DNA of 64,000 bases from Winogradskyella wichelsiae (GTDB lineage: Bacteria; Bacteroidota; Bacteroidia; Flavobacteriales; Flavobacteriaceae), in assembly GCF_013403925.1 (NCBI RefSeq), contig NZ_JABFDJ010000002.1, forward strand, positions 372,001 to 436,000, given 5' to 3'. Position numbers and translations under genes: made by a program. Shown piece by piece: positions 33,952-44,452 of the stretch (position 1 is its first letter; each line of letters opens with the position of its first letter). Below the pieces are notes generated by a model. It was given only the letters and a program-made list of their open reading frames with translations. It ran no database searches and was not told the DNA's origin.

Positions 33952-34242
33952 TTAGTTTACCTCCACATTAGATTTAACTCCTTCTAAAAATACTTTAGCA
34001 GGCTTAAATGCTGGAATGTTATGTGCAGGAATTTTTATTGTAGTATTCTTTGAAATATTACGACCTGTTTTTTCAGCTCTTGTTTTAATGATGAAACTTC
34101 CAAAACCTCTTAAGTAAACGTTATCTCCACTTTCTAAAGATGTTTTTACTTCTTCCATAAAGGTTTCAACAGTGGCTTGGACGTCACCTTTTTCTATACC
34201 TAATTTATCAGATATCTTCGCTACTAAATCAGCTTTTGTCAT
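33952..34242 (-). CDS. HU/IHF family DNA-binding protein
   Basis: A 96-residue nucleoid protein that bends DNA as a dimer. The start MTKADLVAKISDKLGIEKGD and the arm region RGFGSFIIKTRAEKTGRNI followed by IKIPAHNIPAFKPAKVF are diagnostic. The Pro in KIPAHNIPAFKP is the intercalating arm residue region. Divergent from mutY with about 135 bp between them. Confidence 0.95.
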   Translation of the reverse strand: MTKADLVAKISDKLGIEKGDVQATVETFMEEVKTSLESGDNVYLRGFGSFIIKTRAEKTGRNISKNTTIKIPAHNIPAFKPAKVFLEGVKSNVEVN

Positions 34243-34349
34243 TTTGTTACTAGTTTTAGGGTTACTATAAATTCTAAGGGATGCAAATATAAGTAATTTA
34301 ATTTCAATTTATCAAGCGTAATTAATTAAAATTTAACACAATAAACATT

Positions 34350-34357
34350 TAGTTTTG
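34350..34357 (+). promoter_or_regulatory. -7 box of mutY
   Basis: TAGTTTTG matches TAnnTTTG and ends 20 nt before the mutY ATG. Confidence 0.55.
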
Positions 34358-34377
34358 TTTTTTATTAAAAAAGCACA

Positions 34378-35418
34378 ATGGATTTTAAAACTAAACTAAT
34401 TAACTGGTACTCAGTTAAAAAGAGAGAACTACCCTGGAGAGAAACCAATGAACCTTATTACATTTGGCTATCAGAAATTATTTTACAACAAACACAAGTT
34501 AAGCAAGGATTACCTTATTATGAAGAATTTGTTGCTAATTATCCTACTATTTTTGATCTCGCTAAGGCCTCGGAAACATCAGTTTTAAAATTATGGCAAG
34601 GATTAGGTTATTATTCTAGAGCCAGAAATCTTCATGCCACAGCAAAACATATTGTAAATGAACTTGAAGGCGAATTTCCAAATAATTATAAAGATTTACT
34701 AAAGTTAAAAGGGGTTGGTGATTATACCGCAAGTGCTATTGCTTCAATTGCCTTTAATGAAGTTGCCGCAGTAGTAGATGGTAATGTATATCGTGTATTA
34801 TCTCGCTACTTTGGTATAGAAACGGCTATTAACTCTACCGCTGGTATTAAAGAATTTAAATTATTAGCAACCTCTTTAATAGATAAGAAACAACCCGCAA
34901 TTTTTAATCAAGCCATTATGGAGTTTGGTGCGTTACAATGTAAACCTAAAAATCCCGATTGTGAAACCTGCCCTTTTAAAGATAGTTGTGTGGCGCTTCA
35001 AAATAATCGAATTAGCGAACTCCCTTTAAAACTTAAAAAGACAAAAGTTACTACCAAGTATTTTAATTTTTTAGTTTGTATAGATCATAATAAACATACT
35101 TTAATAGAGAAGCGAACTCATAAAGGGATTTGGCTGAACCTTTATCAGTTTCCTTTAATTGAATCTCAAAAAAGTTTAACTTCTGAGGAATTTCACCTTT
35201 TAGATGTCGAAAACACAGTTTTAGAGACTATTGATTTTGAGTATTCACTATATAATGAGGTCGATATCGTTCATAAACTATCGCATCAACATCTCCATAC
35301 TAAATTTTGGATTATTGAAGCAAAAACGCTTTCAAAGCAAGCTATACCCATTAAATCACTATCTGAATATCCCGTTCCGACTCTTATAAATGACTTTATA
35401 AATCAATTCAATTTTTAG
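34378..35418 (+). CDS. mutY: A/G-specific adenine glycosylase MutY
   Basis: Removes adenine mispaired with 8-oxoguanine. It has 346 residues. The N-terminal RELPWRETNEPYYIWLSEIILQQTQV contains the catalytic Glu. LKLKGVGDYTASAIASIAF is the helix-hairpin-helix with GVGDYT, and VVDGNVYRVLSRYF contains the catalytic Asp. The [4Fe-4S] ligands are spaced C-x6-C-x2-C-x5-C in QCKPKNPDCETCPFKDSC. The C-terminal Nudix-like recognition domain begins near residue 225. First gene of mutY-ssb-gldE-gldD. Confidence 0.96.
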   Translation: MDFKTKLINWYSVKKRELPWRETNEPYYIWLSEIILQQTQVKQGLPYYEEFVANYPTIFDLAKASETSVLKLWQGLGYYSRARNLHATAKHIVNELEGEFPNNYKDLLKLKGVGDYTASAIASIAFNEVAAVVDGNVYRVLSRYFGIETAINSTAGIKEFKLLATSLIDKKQPAIFNQAIMEFGALQCKPKNPDCETCPFKDSCVALQNNRISELPLKLKKTKVTTKYFNFLVCIDHNKHTLIEKRTHKGIWLNLYQFPLIESQKSLTSEEFHLLDVENTVLETIDFEYSLYNEVDIVHKLSHQHLHTKFWIIEAKTLSKQAIPIKSLSEYPVPTLINDFINQFNF

Positions 35419-35475
35419 ATCCTTAAAGAAATCACATTTTTTTATTACTTTTAGTCTAGTCGTTATGCAATTGAG

Positions 35476-35483
35476 TAACTTTG
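35476..35483 (+). promoter_or_regulatory. -7 box of ssb
   Basis: TAACTTTG, a TAnnTTTG match ending 23 nt before the ssb ATG. Confidence 0.55.
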
Positions 35484-35506
35484 TAGATTAATAAAAATGA
35501 ATTATT

Positions 35507-35956
35507 ATGTCTGGAACTTTAAATAAAGTAATGCTTATCGGAAACTTAGGAGACGAAGTTAAAATGCACTATTTTGATGATAAAAACTGTGTAGGGCGTT
35601 TTCCTATTGCGACAAGCGAAAGCTATACAAGCAAACAAACCAATGAGCGTATTACTAATACCGAATGGCATAATATAGTAGTTAGAAATAAAGCTGCAGA
35701 AATTTGTGAAAAATACCTATCTAAAGGTGATAAAATCTATATTGAAGGTAGAATAAAAACAAGAAAATGGACTGATGACAAAGGTATGGAACGTTATTCT
35801 ACGGAAATTCAATGTGATGACTTTACGTTTTTAACTCCCAAAAATGACCAACAACCATCGCAGGTCAAAAAAACAAATACTCCAAATGCAACCCCTCAAC
35901 CAAAAGGATCTACATCTAGTAATGCAGAACCTGAGGCTGATGATTTACCATTTTAA
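35507..35956 (+). CDS. ssb: Single-stranded DNA-binding protein
   Basis: Coats ssDNA in replication and repair. It has 149 residues with an OB fold over the first 105 (MLIGNLGDEVKMHYFDD, TEWHNIVVRNKAAEICEKYLS, KGDKIYIEGRIKTRKW), a Gln/Pro/Thr-rich linker, and the terminal DDLPF that binds partner proteins. It has its own promoter box and is followed after 20 bp by gldE. Confidence 0.96.
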   Translation: MSGTLNKVMLIGNLGDEVKMHYFDDKNCVGRFPIATSESYTSKQTNERITNTEWHNIVVRNKAAEICEKYLSKGDKIYIEGRIKTRKWTDDKGMERYSTEIQCDDFTFLTPKNDQQPSQVKKTNTPNATPQPKGSTSSNAEPEADDLPF

Positions 35957-35976
35957 TCATTAAATCTCACCTTATC

Positions 35977-37296
35977 TTGGATCCAGAACCCACGGTTTTA
36001 CTTTCTAATTTACTCATAACAGACACATCTTTTATTTCAAGTATTTTTATACTCATCATCTTATTAATGTGTTCTGCCTTAATATCTGGAGCAGAAGTGG
36101 CTCTATTTTCGTTAACTAAATCTAACTTAGATGAAGGTTTAAATAACAAATCTCCTGCTATGGAGATTATTGCTTCGCTTTTAGAACGACCAAAAAAATT
36201 ACTTGCCACTATTTTAGTCGCTAATAACTTTATAAATATAGCCGTAGTTCTACTGTTTTCTTATATAGGTGAAACTGTTTTTCGTAACATTACAAATGAA
36301 CTCTTTAGATTTCTATTAGAAGTTGTTACAGCCACGTTTCTTATCTTATTGTTTGGAGAAATAATTCCAAAAATCTACGCAAATAGAAACCAAGTGAAGT
36401 TCTCTTCATTTATGGCGAGACCACTCCAAGTTTTAGATGTTATTTTTTCACCGTTAAGTTTACCAATGCGCTATGTTACGATTCAAATTCACAATAAATT
36501 TGGAAAACAACGTTCTAATCTAAGTGTAGATCAATTATCTCAAGCCTTAAAATTAACAGATAGCCATGATACTACTAAAGAAGAACAAAAATTACTACAA
36601 GGTATTGTATCTTTTGGAAATACAGATACGAAGCAAGTAATGCGACCTAGAATAGATTTATTTGCCTTAAAAATAGATACACCTTACGAGACTATTATTA
36701 AAGAAATCATTGAAAACGGTTATTCTAGAATTCCTGTTTATGAAGAAAGTATAGATACAATAATTGGTGTTCTTTACGTTAAAGATTTACTACCGCATTT
36801 AAACAAAAAAACTTTTGATTGGACCACTATTCTAAGAGCGCCATTCTTTGTACCAGAGAATAAAAAATTAGACGATTTAATGGTAGAATTTCAAACTAAA
36901 AAAGTACATCTTGCTGTTGTTGTCGATGAATACGGAGGAACATCTGGATTAGTTTCACTTGAAGATATCATTGAAGAGATCGTAGGAGATATTAGTGATG
37001 AATACGACGATGACGATTTAGTTTATACCAAATTAAATAACAATAATTATAGTTTTGAAGGTAAAACACCTTTAAAAGATGTTTACAAAATAGTTGACAT
37101 TAAAGACGACTCTGAACTTTTTGAATCAAGAAAAGGTGAAGCAGAGACGTTAGCTGGTTTTGTTTTAGAAATTTCAGGTGGATTTCCAAGAATAGGAAGT
37201 AAAATAAATTTTGAAAATTATATTTTCACTATTGAAGCTTTAGAACGTAAACGCATTAAACAAATAAAACTTACTTTATTGGATAGACACTCTTAA
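35977..37296 (+). CDS. gldE: Gliding motility protein GldE (CNNM/CorC-type membrane protein)
   Basis: A 439-residue inner-membrane protein beginning with TTG (MDPEPTVLLSNLLI), which fits the usual GldE start; no closer ATG exists. Membrane helices are at about 15-40, 65-90 and 95-120 (DUF21/CNNM domain). A CBS-domain pair spans about 190-330 (VMRPRIDLFALKID, SRIPVYEESIDTIIGVLYVKDLL, VVVDEYGGTSGLVSLEDIIEE), and a CorC-type C-terminal domain follows. In Flavobacterium, GldE is linked genetically to GldD and gliding. The 20-bp distance to ssb and the order ssb-gldE-gldD are conserved in the family. Confidence 0.93.
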   Translation: MDPEPTVLLSNLLITDTSFISSIFILIILLMCSALISGAEVALFSLTKSNLDEGLNNKSPAMEIIASLLERPKKLLATILVANNFINIAVVLLFSYIGETVFRNITNELFRFLLEVVTATFLILLFGEIIPKIYANRNQVKFSSFMARPLQVLDVIFSPLSLPMRYVTIQIHNKFGKQRSNLSVDQLSQALKLTDSHDTTKEEQKLLQGIVSFGNTDTKQVMRPRIDLFALKIDTPYETIIKEIIENGYSRIPVYEESIDTIIGVLYVKDLLPHLNKKTFDWTTILRAPFFVPENKKLDDLMVEFQTKKVHLAVVVDEYGGTSGLVSLEDIIEEIVGDISDEYDDDDLVYTKLNNNNYSFEGKTPLKDVYKIVDIKDDSELFESRKGEAETLAGFVLEISGGFPRIGSKINFENYIFTIEALERKRIKQIKLTLLDRHS

Positions 37297-37356
37297 GTGA
37301 TCAAAAATTAATAAGTAGCAAGCAAATTGTGTTCTATTAAACTAAAATAAAACAAC

Positions 37357-37923
37357 ATGAAACGAATAGTTATACCAGTTCTAAGCCTTTTTTTATTGGG
37401 TTGCGGGAATGATACTTTACCAAAGCCAAAAGGCTATTTAAGATTAGAATATCCTAAAGCTGTTTATGAAAACGCGATTATACCTTTACCTTTTTCTTTT
37501 GAAAAAAATAAAATTGCAGATCCTATTAAATCGGTAAAATCAACAAAGAACACAAAAGGTATTAATATTAATTACCCAAGTTTAAAAGCAACAATCTACC
37601 TTACTTACAAAGATGTAAATAACAATATAGATAGCTTGCTTAGGGATGCTCAGAACCTCACACAAAAGCACACTATAAAAGCTGATGCTATTTCTCACAA
37701 TAGTTTTGAAAACAGCGAATCTAAGGTTTACGGTATGTTATATGAAATAGATGGAGATGCAGCATCACAATCTCAATTTTACGTGACAGATAGCACTAAA
37801 CATTTTTTAAGTGGCTCTCTTTATTTCTATGCAAAACCGAACTACGACTCTATATATCCTGCTGCAGAATATTTAGAAAAAGACATTAAGCGCATCATGG
37901 AAACAGTGCGCTGGAAAGATTAA
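37357..37923 (+). CDS. gldD: Gliding motility lipoprotein GldD
   Basis: A 188-residue lipoprotein (signal ending LFLLGC, Cys16). The mature sequence PKPKGYLRLEYPKAVYE is the GldD signature. The protein is needed for gliding and type IX secretion in flavobacteria, probably in envelope assembly. It follows gldE by 60 bp and ends before a gene-free stretch of about 230 bp in which I see no feature apart from the terminator at its end. Confidence 0.95.
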   Translation: MKRIVIPVLSLFLLGCGNDTLPKPKGYLRLEYPKAVYENAIIPLPFSFEKNKIADPIKSVKSTKNTKGININYPSLKATIYLTYKDVNNNIDSLLRDAQNLTQKHTIKADAISHNSFENSESKVYGMLYEIDGDAASQSQFYVTDSTKHFLSGSLYFYAKPNYDSIYPAAEYLEKDIKRIMETVRWKD

Positions 37924-38151
37924 CTTATTACTGCTGTTAGAATCTAGATCATTTTTATAATTACAGCTTAATTAAGCAAAAACATCATGACATTCTTTTA
38001 TTTCTATGCTATAATTAATAGCTTAAATAAAATTAATTTTATACGTGCAAATTGATATATATGCGCCATACTAAATCAGATTGATCAATACACCTTCTTT
38101 AATTAATGCAATTTCACCTGGAGTGACCTAAAAACTTAATTTTAATAAAAT

Positions 38152-38181
38152 AAAAAAGGCAACCTATTGGTTGCCTTTTTT
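38152..38181. terminator. Bidirectional intrinsic terminator
   Basis: AAAAAAGGCAACC and GGTTGCCTTTTTT pair around a four-base loop. It serves the leftward TonB receptor and could also end the gldE-gldD transcript. Confidence 0.87.
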
Positions 38182-38199
38182 ATTTATGTCTTCAGAAAA

Positions 38200-40860
38200 T
38201 TAGAAGTTATAACGTAAACTTGCGTTGTACGTTCTTCCAATACCTAAATAGTAACCAAAAGCATCCTTTTGGTTAATATACGATTCATTAAATACATTAT
38301 AAACGTTAGCTCTAAACGTTAATGCGTTATCACCTAAACTAAATCTATAAGTTAAACCTGCATCTGCTAAAGTATATGCTGGTAATCTTACAGACTCATA
38401 AATCTCTGATGCCAAAGCCGCATCAGCTACATCAGCTGGATCTACAAATTCATATAAACCAGAGTAGATATTGTAATCCATATCTACAGATAATCCTTTA
38501 GCAACATCTAATTTAATACCAAAACCAAATGATGTTTGTGGCGCATTACCAATCTTAACATCGGTTAAATCTACATTACCGTCTGTTGTAATAAAATCAC
38601 CCGTATCGTCATTTTGCAATGTATATGGTGTTTCACCATCATACTTCCAGTTACCTATAGAACCAAATGTTCTAAAAGACCAAGATCCTGCATATGGACG
38701 GTATTCTACATCAAACTCAATACCGTTATGTTTCTGAGTTACATCCGTTAATCTATAAGTACTAAACTCATCATCAGCAGAAATTTGACCATTTTCACCA
38801 TCAATAATACCATCGGCACCTGGCTGAACAGGTCCATTTATAGAAAGAAATCTATTACCCCATTCTGTACTATAAACATCAATATTTACTCTCAAGGTTT
38901 TATTTTTAAAACGGTAACCTCCTTCAAAACCAGTAATTTCTTCATTATCTACATCTGGCTCAGAAAGCGCATTGTCATATCTCACATTACTAAAAATATT
39001 ATCTAAGAAAGGTTGACGAGAATAAAAACCTGCATTAGCAAAAACAGAATGCTTAGTATTAATTTTATAAGCTAAACCTCCTTTAATATTATATCCTTCT
39101 TTACTTATTTTGTCTGATTTACCTAAACCGTTTCCAGCTCCTGTAAAAAATCCTTCTCTTTGGTAAGATTGTGTTGATACAGCCCCTTGAACAAATGCAG
39201 AAAAGTTGTCATTAGAATATTCTGCTTGACCAAAACCTCCTAAATATTGAATTACTTCTTCATAATTATAATCATATCTTTGATCATTATCAGCAGAGTT
39301 AAACAATGAAGACCATGGATCAGCATCAAAAGTTTCTGTTATTACATAGTCATTAGGACGATCTGTTCTAAAATTATCGTTATAACCATCTAAACCGAAT
39401 GTATTCTCTAATTGTCTGAAGTGAATACCATTATAAGTCCTAGCATCTACACCGAAATTCATTGACCAATTTTCATTAGCCTCATATTGTAAATTAGATA
39501 ACAAACCATACCAATTATGATTGTTCATTGAAGAACGTCTTAAATAAGAATCGCCAAATGTACCATATTGACCACCATTAATAGTTGTTGCAGTTGCAAT
39601 GTTGTTTAATTCTATTTGATCAAAATCAATTTCCTCAGCATTTAAGCCATCTCCACCAACTCTAACTCTACCATTACCAACATTACCGGTTCCTCCACCA
39701 CGACCCCATGATGCATATAAAACAGTAGATAAATCTAATTTCTCATTAATACTTAAATCCCAGTTTAAGTTAGCAACTGGTTTGTGGTAAAAATTACGAC
39801 GTTCTGTATAACGCTCACCTTCATAAAAACCTGTATTACTGTTTGCTTTTTCACCATATTCTTGATAAAACTCAAGATCTTGAGAAAAATTTTGATCGTG
39901 CCATTGTGGTGCACCAGTTAATAAGAAGTTAAATGTGTTTTTTTCGTTTGGCTTGTAACCAACTGAAAACATATAGTTTTGTCCTTGACCTGCAGTACCA
40001 ATTGAATATTTTCTATGTGCTTGCCAGTGATCTAATAATACTGAAAATGCCCATCCTTTTTCACTTAAACCAGAATCGTAACCAATAGTACTTTTAGCAT
40101 AACTATCATTACCACCTAAAAATCTTACAAATCCACCTTTTTGTTTATCTGTTGTCTTAGAGACAATGTTTACTGTACCACCAACAGAAGAAATAGCTAA
40201 TTTTGAAGATCCTAATCCTCTTTGAACCTGCACTACATTAGCAACATCTGACATACCTGACCAGTTAGACCAATACATTGCTCCATCTTCCATTCCATTA
40301 ATTGGTTGACCATTTAATAAGTAAGCCGTGTTTGTTTGATCAAAACCTCTTAAGAAAATCTGACTATCACCAAATCCACCTGCTTGGTTTGAAACATACA
40401 CAGAAGGAGTATTCTTCATAGACTCTCCAAATTCTACGTTACCAGATGATTTTAATCGAATATCTCTACCACTAATAGTAGAAACAGCAACAGGTGTTTC
40501 TCTACTGCCTGCTAAATCAATTACCCCCGTACCAACAAGTACAACTTCATCTAAAGTACTATCTAGATCTAAAACAATAGATCCTAAATCTGTACTTCCA
40601 TTAAATTTTACTGTTTTACTTTGAAATCCTACATATGAAATTATAATTTCACCTGAAGTAGAATTTGTTGTTAATGTAAAAACTCCATCAAAATCTGAAT
40701 CAACGCCATTAGTAGTTCCTTTTTCTAAAATATTAGCACCAGGAAGTGCTGATCTCATCTCTCCATCTACTATTACCCCTTTAATAGTACTTTGAGCAAA
40801 AGTTACTGTGGTAAATAACATAATCACAGCAAAAAATAAAAAATTATTAAATTTTTTCAT
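38200..40860 (-). CDS. TonB-dependent receptor, duplicate copy A
   Basis: An 886-residue outer-membrane receptor: signal peptide 1-22 (ending TFAQ), CarboxypepD_reg-like domain about 24-105 (TIKGVIVDGEMRSALPGANI), plug about 108-240 (DEVVLVGTGVIDLAGSRE, IFLRGFDQTNTAYLLNGQP, VQVQRGLGSSKLAISSVGGT), then barrel ending ASLRYNF. It is the same length as the copy at 41760-44420, almost identical from about residue 105 to 680, and clearly different before and after. No SusD partner is adjacent. Substrate unknown. Position after pgi sequences hints at sugar-related uptake, but that is weak. Upstream lies a decayed pgi fragment, which shows this copy arose by tandem duplication. Confidence 0.93.
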   Translation of the reverse strand: MKKFNNFLFFAVIMLFTTVTFAQSTIKGVIVDGEMRSALPGANILEKGTTNGVDSDFDGVFTLTTNSTSGEIIISYVGFQSKTVKFNGSTDLGSIVLDLDSTLDEVVLVGTGVIDLAGSRETPVAVSTISGRDIRLKSSGNVEFGESMKNTPSVYVSNQAGGFGDSQIFLRGFDQTNTAYLLNGQPINGMEDGAMYWSNWSGMSDVANVVQVQRGLGSSKLAISSVGGTVNIVSKTTDKQKGGFVRFLGGNDSYAKSTIGYDSGLSEKGWAFSVLLDHWQAHRKYSIGTAGQGQNYMFSVGYKPNEKNTFNFLLTGAPQWHDQNFSQDLEFYQEYGEKANSNTGFYEGERYTERRNFYHKPVANLNWDLSINEKLDLSTVLYASWGRGGGTGNVGNGRVRVGGDGLNAEEIDFDQIELNNIATATTINGGQYGTFGDSYLRRSSMNNHNWYGLLSNLQYEANENWSMNFGVDARTYNGIHFRQLENTFGLDGYNDNFRTDRPNDYVITETFDADPWSSLFNSADNDQRYDYNYEEVIQYLGGFGQAEYSNDNFSAFVQGAVSTQSYQREGFFTGAGNGLGKSDKISKEGYNIKGGLAYKINTKHSVFANAGFYSRQPFLDNIFSNVRYDNALSEPDVDNEEITGFEGGYRFKNKTLRVNIDVYSTEWGNRFLSINGPVQPGADGIIDGENGQISADDEFSTYRLTDVTQKHNGIEFDVEYRPYAGSWSFRTFGSIGNWKYDGETPYTLQNDDTGDFITTDGNVDLTDVKIGNAPQTSFGFGIKLDVAKGLSVDMDYNIYSGLYEFVDPADVADAALASEIYESVRLPAYTLADAGLTYRFSLGDNALTFRANVYNVFNESYINQKDAFGYYLGIGRTYNASLRYNF

Positions 40861-40893
40861 ATAAAATTTAAGTTAATTGGTTTTTAATTGGCG

Positions 40894-40901
40894 CAAAATT
40901 A
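40894..40901 (-). promoter_or_regulatory. -7 box of TonB receptor copy A
   Basis: TAATTTTG on the minus strand, 33 nt before the start. The same octamer sits 32 nt before the other copy, so the promoter was duplicated too. Confidence 0.6.
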
Positions 40902-41018
40902 CGCATTACAACGGCTAAAATATTAACTTAATGTTAACAATTAAGCATTGTGAAGATAAATTATAGAATTAACAAATTTTGCACAACCTTAATAAATTTT
41001 ATGAAAACTTTTTAACAA

Positions 41019-41572
41019 TTATTGACAATTATTCATATAGAAAGCCAATAAATTTTGCATAAAAGAGTCTTGATTGGCGTCTTTATTAGTATTATTAAGC
41101 TCACACAGTATGGATTTAGCGAGTTGTTTCTCAACTCAACACTAAACTGATCGTAGCTATAAATATTCCAAGTTATGCCATGAATACATATTTTATGTTC
41201 ATACGTCTCAATTAATTATCCAAAACTCTCTAGAGTTAACTTTTTAATCAATAATGAAAATATTGGTTTATTTCCTTCGAATATTCTGAATGATGTTAAC
41301 GTAGAAATTGCATCTTTTGACATAGATCCACATTTTAATTCTTTTAAAACCTTAGCTTCTTTTTTAGCATTCATTAAAGCTTCTGTTTGCGCAAAGTAAT
41401 TAGACATCAAATTATCATGATGATCTTTACTACCATATAATAATTCTACATACTCAATAAAATCTGTTGGAATTAGTTTAGTCCCTTGATGTATGAGTTG
41501 AAAAAAGTATGTAATGAATTGATTTTTGGTTCCCCCAAAATTAAAGTTCCTGGTTCGTAATTTACTTTATTA
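41019..41572 (-). pseudogene. Decayed 3' third of pgi (duplication remnant)
   Basis: The stretch is clearly homologous to the last third of the intact pgi at 44570-46216 (its final 180 or so residues). Shared pieces include the SNYFAQTEALMN segment and the Asn-Asn-Cys end. It has no 5' part or start, an in-frame stop at 41216-41218 (after LTLESFG), further frame breaks, and a changed final stop. Homology ends abruptly near 41572 (45121 in the intact gene), marking the duplication breakpoint. The relaxed sequence shows it is not under selection as an enzyme. Confidence 0.9.
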
Positions 41573-41707
41573 TAAAAAACTATATAATCAGTTAAAAGAA
41601 ACAGTATTTAAAAAACATCTAATTATATAATTTTTAGCTAAAAAATAGCTCTTCCTTTTAATAACTACAGAGTAACTTTCCAATTAAATATTTAAAAACT
41701 TTTCCAC

Positions 41708-41739
41708 AAAAAAAGGTAGCCATATGGCTACCTTTTTTT
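41708..41739. terminator. Bidirectional intrinsic terminator after TonB receptor copy B
   Basis: AAAAAAAGGTAGCC and GGCTACCTTTTTTT pair perfectly around ATAT. It ends the leftward transcript of the receptor at 41760-44420. Confidence 0.88.
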
Positions 41740-41759
41740 AATATGTTATAATAATTAGT

Positions 41760-44420
41760 TTAGAAATTATAACGTAAACTTGCGTTAAATGTTCTTCCAA
41801 TTCCTAAATAATATCCAAAAGCATCTTTTTGATTAATATAAGATTCATTAAGTAAGTTATAAATATTAGCTCTGAAAGTTAAAGGGTTATCATCTATATT
41901 AAACCTATAAGTTAAACCTGCATCCAATAGAGAATAAGATGGTAATTTAATGGAATCATAAACATTACCAGATAAAGCCGCATCAGCAACATCTGCAGGG
42001 TCTACAAATTCATATAAACCATTATAAATGTTATAATCTAAATCTACTGAAAGTCCATTAACTATATCAGCTTTAACACCAAAACCAAAAGATGTTTGTG
42101 GCGCATTACCAATCTTAACATCGGTTAAATCTATATTTGCATCTGTAGTAATGAAATCTCCGGTATCATCATTTTGCAAAGTGTATGGTGTTTCACCATC
42201 ATATTTCCAGTCTCCTAAAGAACCAAATACTCTAAATGACCATGCTCCAGTTTGAGGACGATATTCCATATCCAACTCTACTCCTTTATGTCTTTGAGCA
42301 ACATCCGTTAATCTATAAGTACTTAACTCGTCATCACTAGAACTTAAACCACCCTCACCATCTATAATACCATCAGCACCTGGCTGAACTGGTCCATCTG
42401 TAGAAAGAAATCTATTACCCCATTCTGTACTATAAACATCAATGTTTACTCTCAAGTTTCTATTTTTAAAACGGTAACCTCCTTCAAAACCAGTAATTTC
42501 TTCATTCTCTACATTTGGCTCAGAAAGCGCATTGTCATATCTCACATTACTAAAAATATTATCTAAGAAAGGTTGACGTGAGTAAAAACCTGCATTAGCA
42601 AAAACAGAATGCTTAGTATTAATTTTATAAGCTAAACCTCCTTTAATATTATACCCTTCTTTACTTATTTTGTCTGATTTACCTAAACCGTTTCCAGCTC
42701 CTGTAAAAAACCCTTCTCTTTGGTAAGATTGTGTTGATACAGCCCCTTGAACAAATGCAGAAAAGCTATCATTAGAATATTCTGCTTGACCAAAACCTCC
42801 TAAATATTGAATTACCTCTTCATAGTTATAATCATATCTTTGATCATTATCTGCAGAGTTAAATAATGAAGACCATGGATCAGCATCAAAAGTTTCAGTA
42901 ATTACATAATCACTAGAACGACTTGTGTTTGAATTATCATTATAACCATCTAAACCTAAAGTGTTTTCTAATTGTCTAAAGTGCATACCATTATAAGTTC
43001 TAGCATCTACACCGAAATTCATTGACCAATTTTCATTAGCCTCATACTCTAAATTAGATAACAAACCATACCAATTATGATTGTTTATTGAAGAACGTCT
43101 TAAATAAGAATCATTAGATGTACCATACTGACCTCCGTTAATAGTTGTTGCAGTTGCAATGTTATTTAATTCTATTTGATCAAAATCAATTTCCTCAGCA
43201 TTTAAGCCATCTCCACCAACTCTAACTCTACCACTACCCACATTACCGGTTCCTCCACCACGACCCCATGATGCATATAAAACAGTAGATAAATCTAATT
43301 TCTCATTAATACTTAAATCCCAGTTTAAGTTAGCAACTGGCTTGTGGTAAAAATTACGACGTTCTGTATAACGTTCACCTTCATAAAAACCTGTATTACT
43401 GTTTGCTTTTTCACCATAATTTTGATAAAACTCAAGATCTTGAGAAAAATTTTGATCGTGCCATTGTGGTGCACCAGTTAATAAGAAGTTAAATGTATTT
43501 TTTTCGTTTGGCTTGTAACCAACTGAAAACATATAGTTTTGTCCTTGACCTGCAGTACCAATTGAATATTTTCTATGTGCTTGCCAGTGATCTAATAATA
43601 CTGAAAATGCCCATCCTTTTTCACTTAAACCAGAATCGTAACCAATAGTACTTTTAACATAACTATCATTACCACCTAAAAATCTTACAAATCCACCTTT
43701 TTGTTTATCTGTTGTCTTAGAAACAATGTTTACTGTACCACCAACAGAAGAAATAGCTAATTTTGAAGATCCTAATCCTCTTTGAATCTGCACTACATTA
43801 GCAACATCTGACATACCTGACCAATTAGACCAATACATTGCTCCATCTTCCATTCCATTAATTGGTTGACCATTTAATAAGTAAGCCGTGTTTGTTTGAT
43901 CAAAACCTCTTAAGAAAATCTGACTATCACCAAATCCACCTGCTTGGTTTGAAACATACACAGAAGGAGTATTCTTCATAGACTCTCCAAATTCTACGTT
44001 ACCAGATGATTTTAATCGAATATCTCTACCACTAATAGTTGAAACAGCAACAGGTGTTTCTCTGCTACCTGCTAAATCAATTACCCCCGTACCAACAAGT
44101 ACAACTTCATCCAAAGAACTATCTAGGTTTAAAACGACATTTCCAAAATCGGTATTACCATTAAATTTTAACGTTTTACTTTCAAACCCAACGTAAGAAA
44201 TTACAATTTCACCCGACTTAGCCTCTGTTACTAATGTGAATTCTCCTGTGAAATCTGTATTAACTCCATTGTCTGTATAATATTCTATAATATTCGCCCC
44301 TGGAAGTGGCGAATTGGTCTCAATATCTATTATTTTCCCTGTAATAGTGCTTTGAGCAAATGTTACTGTAGTACACAATGTAATTACAGCCAAGAATAAA
44401 AATTGATTAAAATTTTTCAT
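41760..44420 (-). CDS. TonB-dependent receptor, duplicate copy B
   Basis: An 886-residue outer-membrane receptor, paralogue of 38200-40860, with the same order: signal peptide, CarboxypepD_reg-like domain (TITGKIIDIETNSPLPGANI), plug and barrel ending ASLRYNF. Residues about 24-100 differ strongly from copy A, the middle (plug and first two thirds of the barrel) is almost identical, and the last 200 residues diverge moderately. It is directly downstream of the intact pgi (149-bp gap), so it probably occupies the original position. Differences at the ends may change TonB signalling or substrate choice. Confidence 0.93.
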   Translation of the reverse strand: MKNFNQFLFLAVITLCTTVTFAQSTITGKIIDIETNSPLPGANIIEYYTDNGVNTDFTGEFTLVTEAKSGEIVISYVGFESKTLKFNGNTDFGNVVLNLDSSLDEVVLVGTGVIDLAGSRETPVAVSTISGRDIRLKSSGNVEFGESMKNTPSVYVSNQAGGFGDSQIFLRGFDQTNTAYLLNGQPINGMEDGAMYWSNWSGMSDVANVVQIQRGLGSSKLAISSVGGTVNIVSKTTDKQKGGFVRFLGGNDSYVKSTIGYDSGLSEKGWAFSVLLDHWQAHRKYSIGTAGQGQNYMFSVGYKPNEKNTFNFLLTGAPQWHDQNFSQDLEFYQNYGEKANSNTGFYEGERYTERRNFYHKPVANLNWDLSINEKLDLSTVLYASWGRGGGTGNVGSGRVRVGGDGLNAEEIDFDQIELNNIATATTINGGQYGTSNDSYLRRSSINNHNWYGLLSNLEYEANENWSMNFGVDARTYNGMHFRQLENTLGLDGYNDNSNTSRSSDYVITETFDADPWSSLFNSADNDQRYDYNYEEVIQYLGGFGQAEYSNDSFSAFVQGAVSTQSYQREGFFTGAGNGLGKSDKISKEGYNIKGGLAYKINTKHSVFANAGFYSRQPFLDNIFSNVRYDNALSEPNVENEEITGFEGGYRFKNRNLRVNIDVYSTEWGNRFLSTDGPVQPGADGIIDGEGGLSSSDDELSTYRLTDVAQRHKGVELDMEYRPQTGAWSFRVFGSLGDWKYDGETPYTLQNDDTGDFITTDANIDLTDVKIGNAPQTSFGFGVKADIVNGLSVDLDYNIYNGLYEFVDPADVADAALSGNVYDSIKLPSYSLLDAGLTYRFNIDDNPLTFRANIYNLLNESYINQKDAFGYYLGIGRTFNASLRYNF

Positions 44421-44452
44421 TATAAAATTTTCAGTTTATTGTTTTACAGATG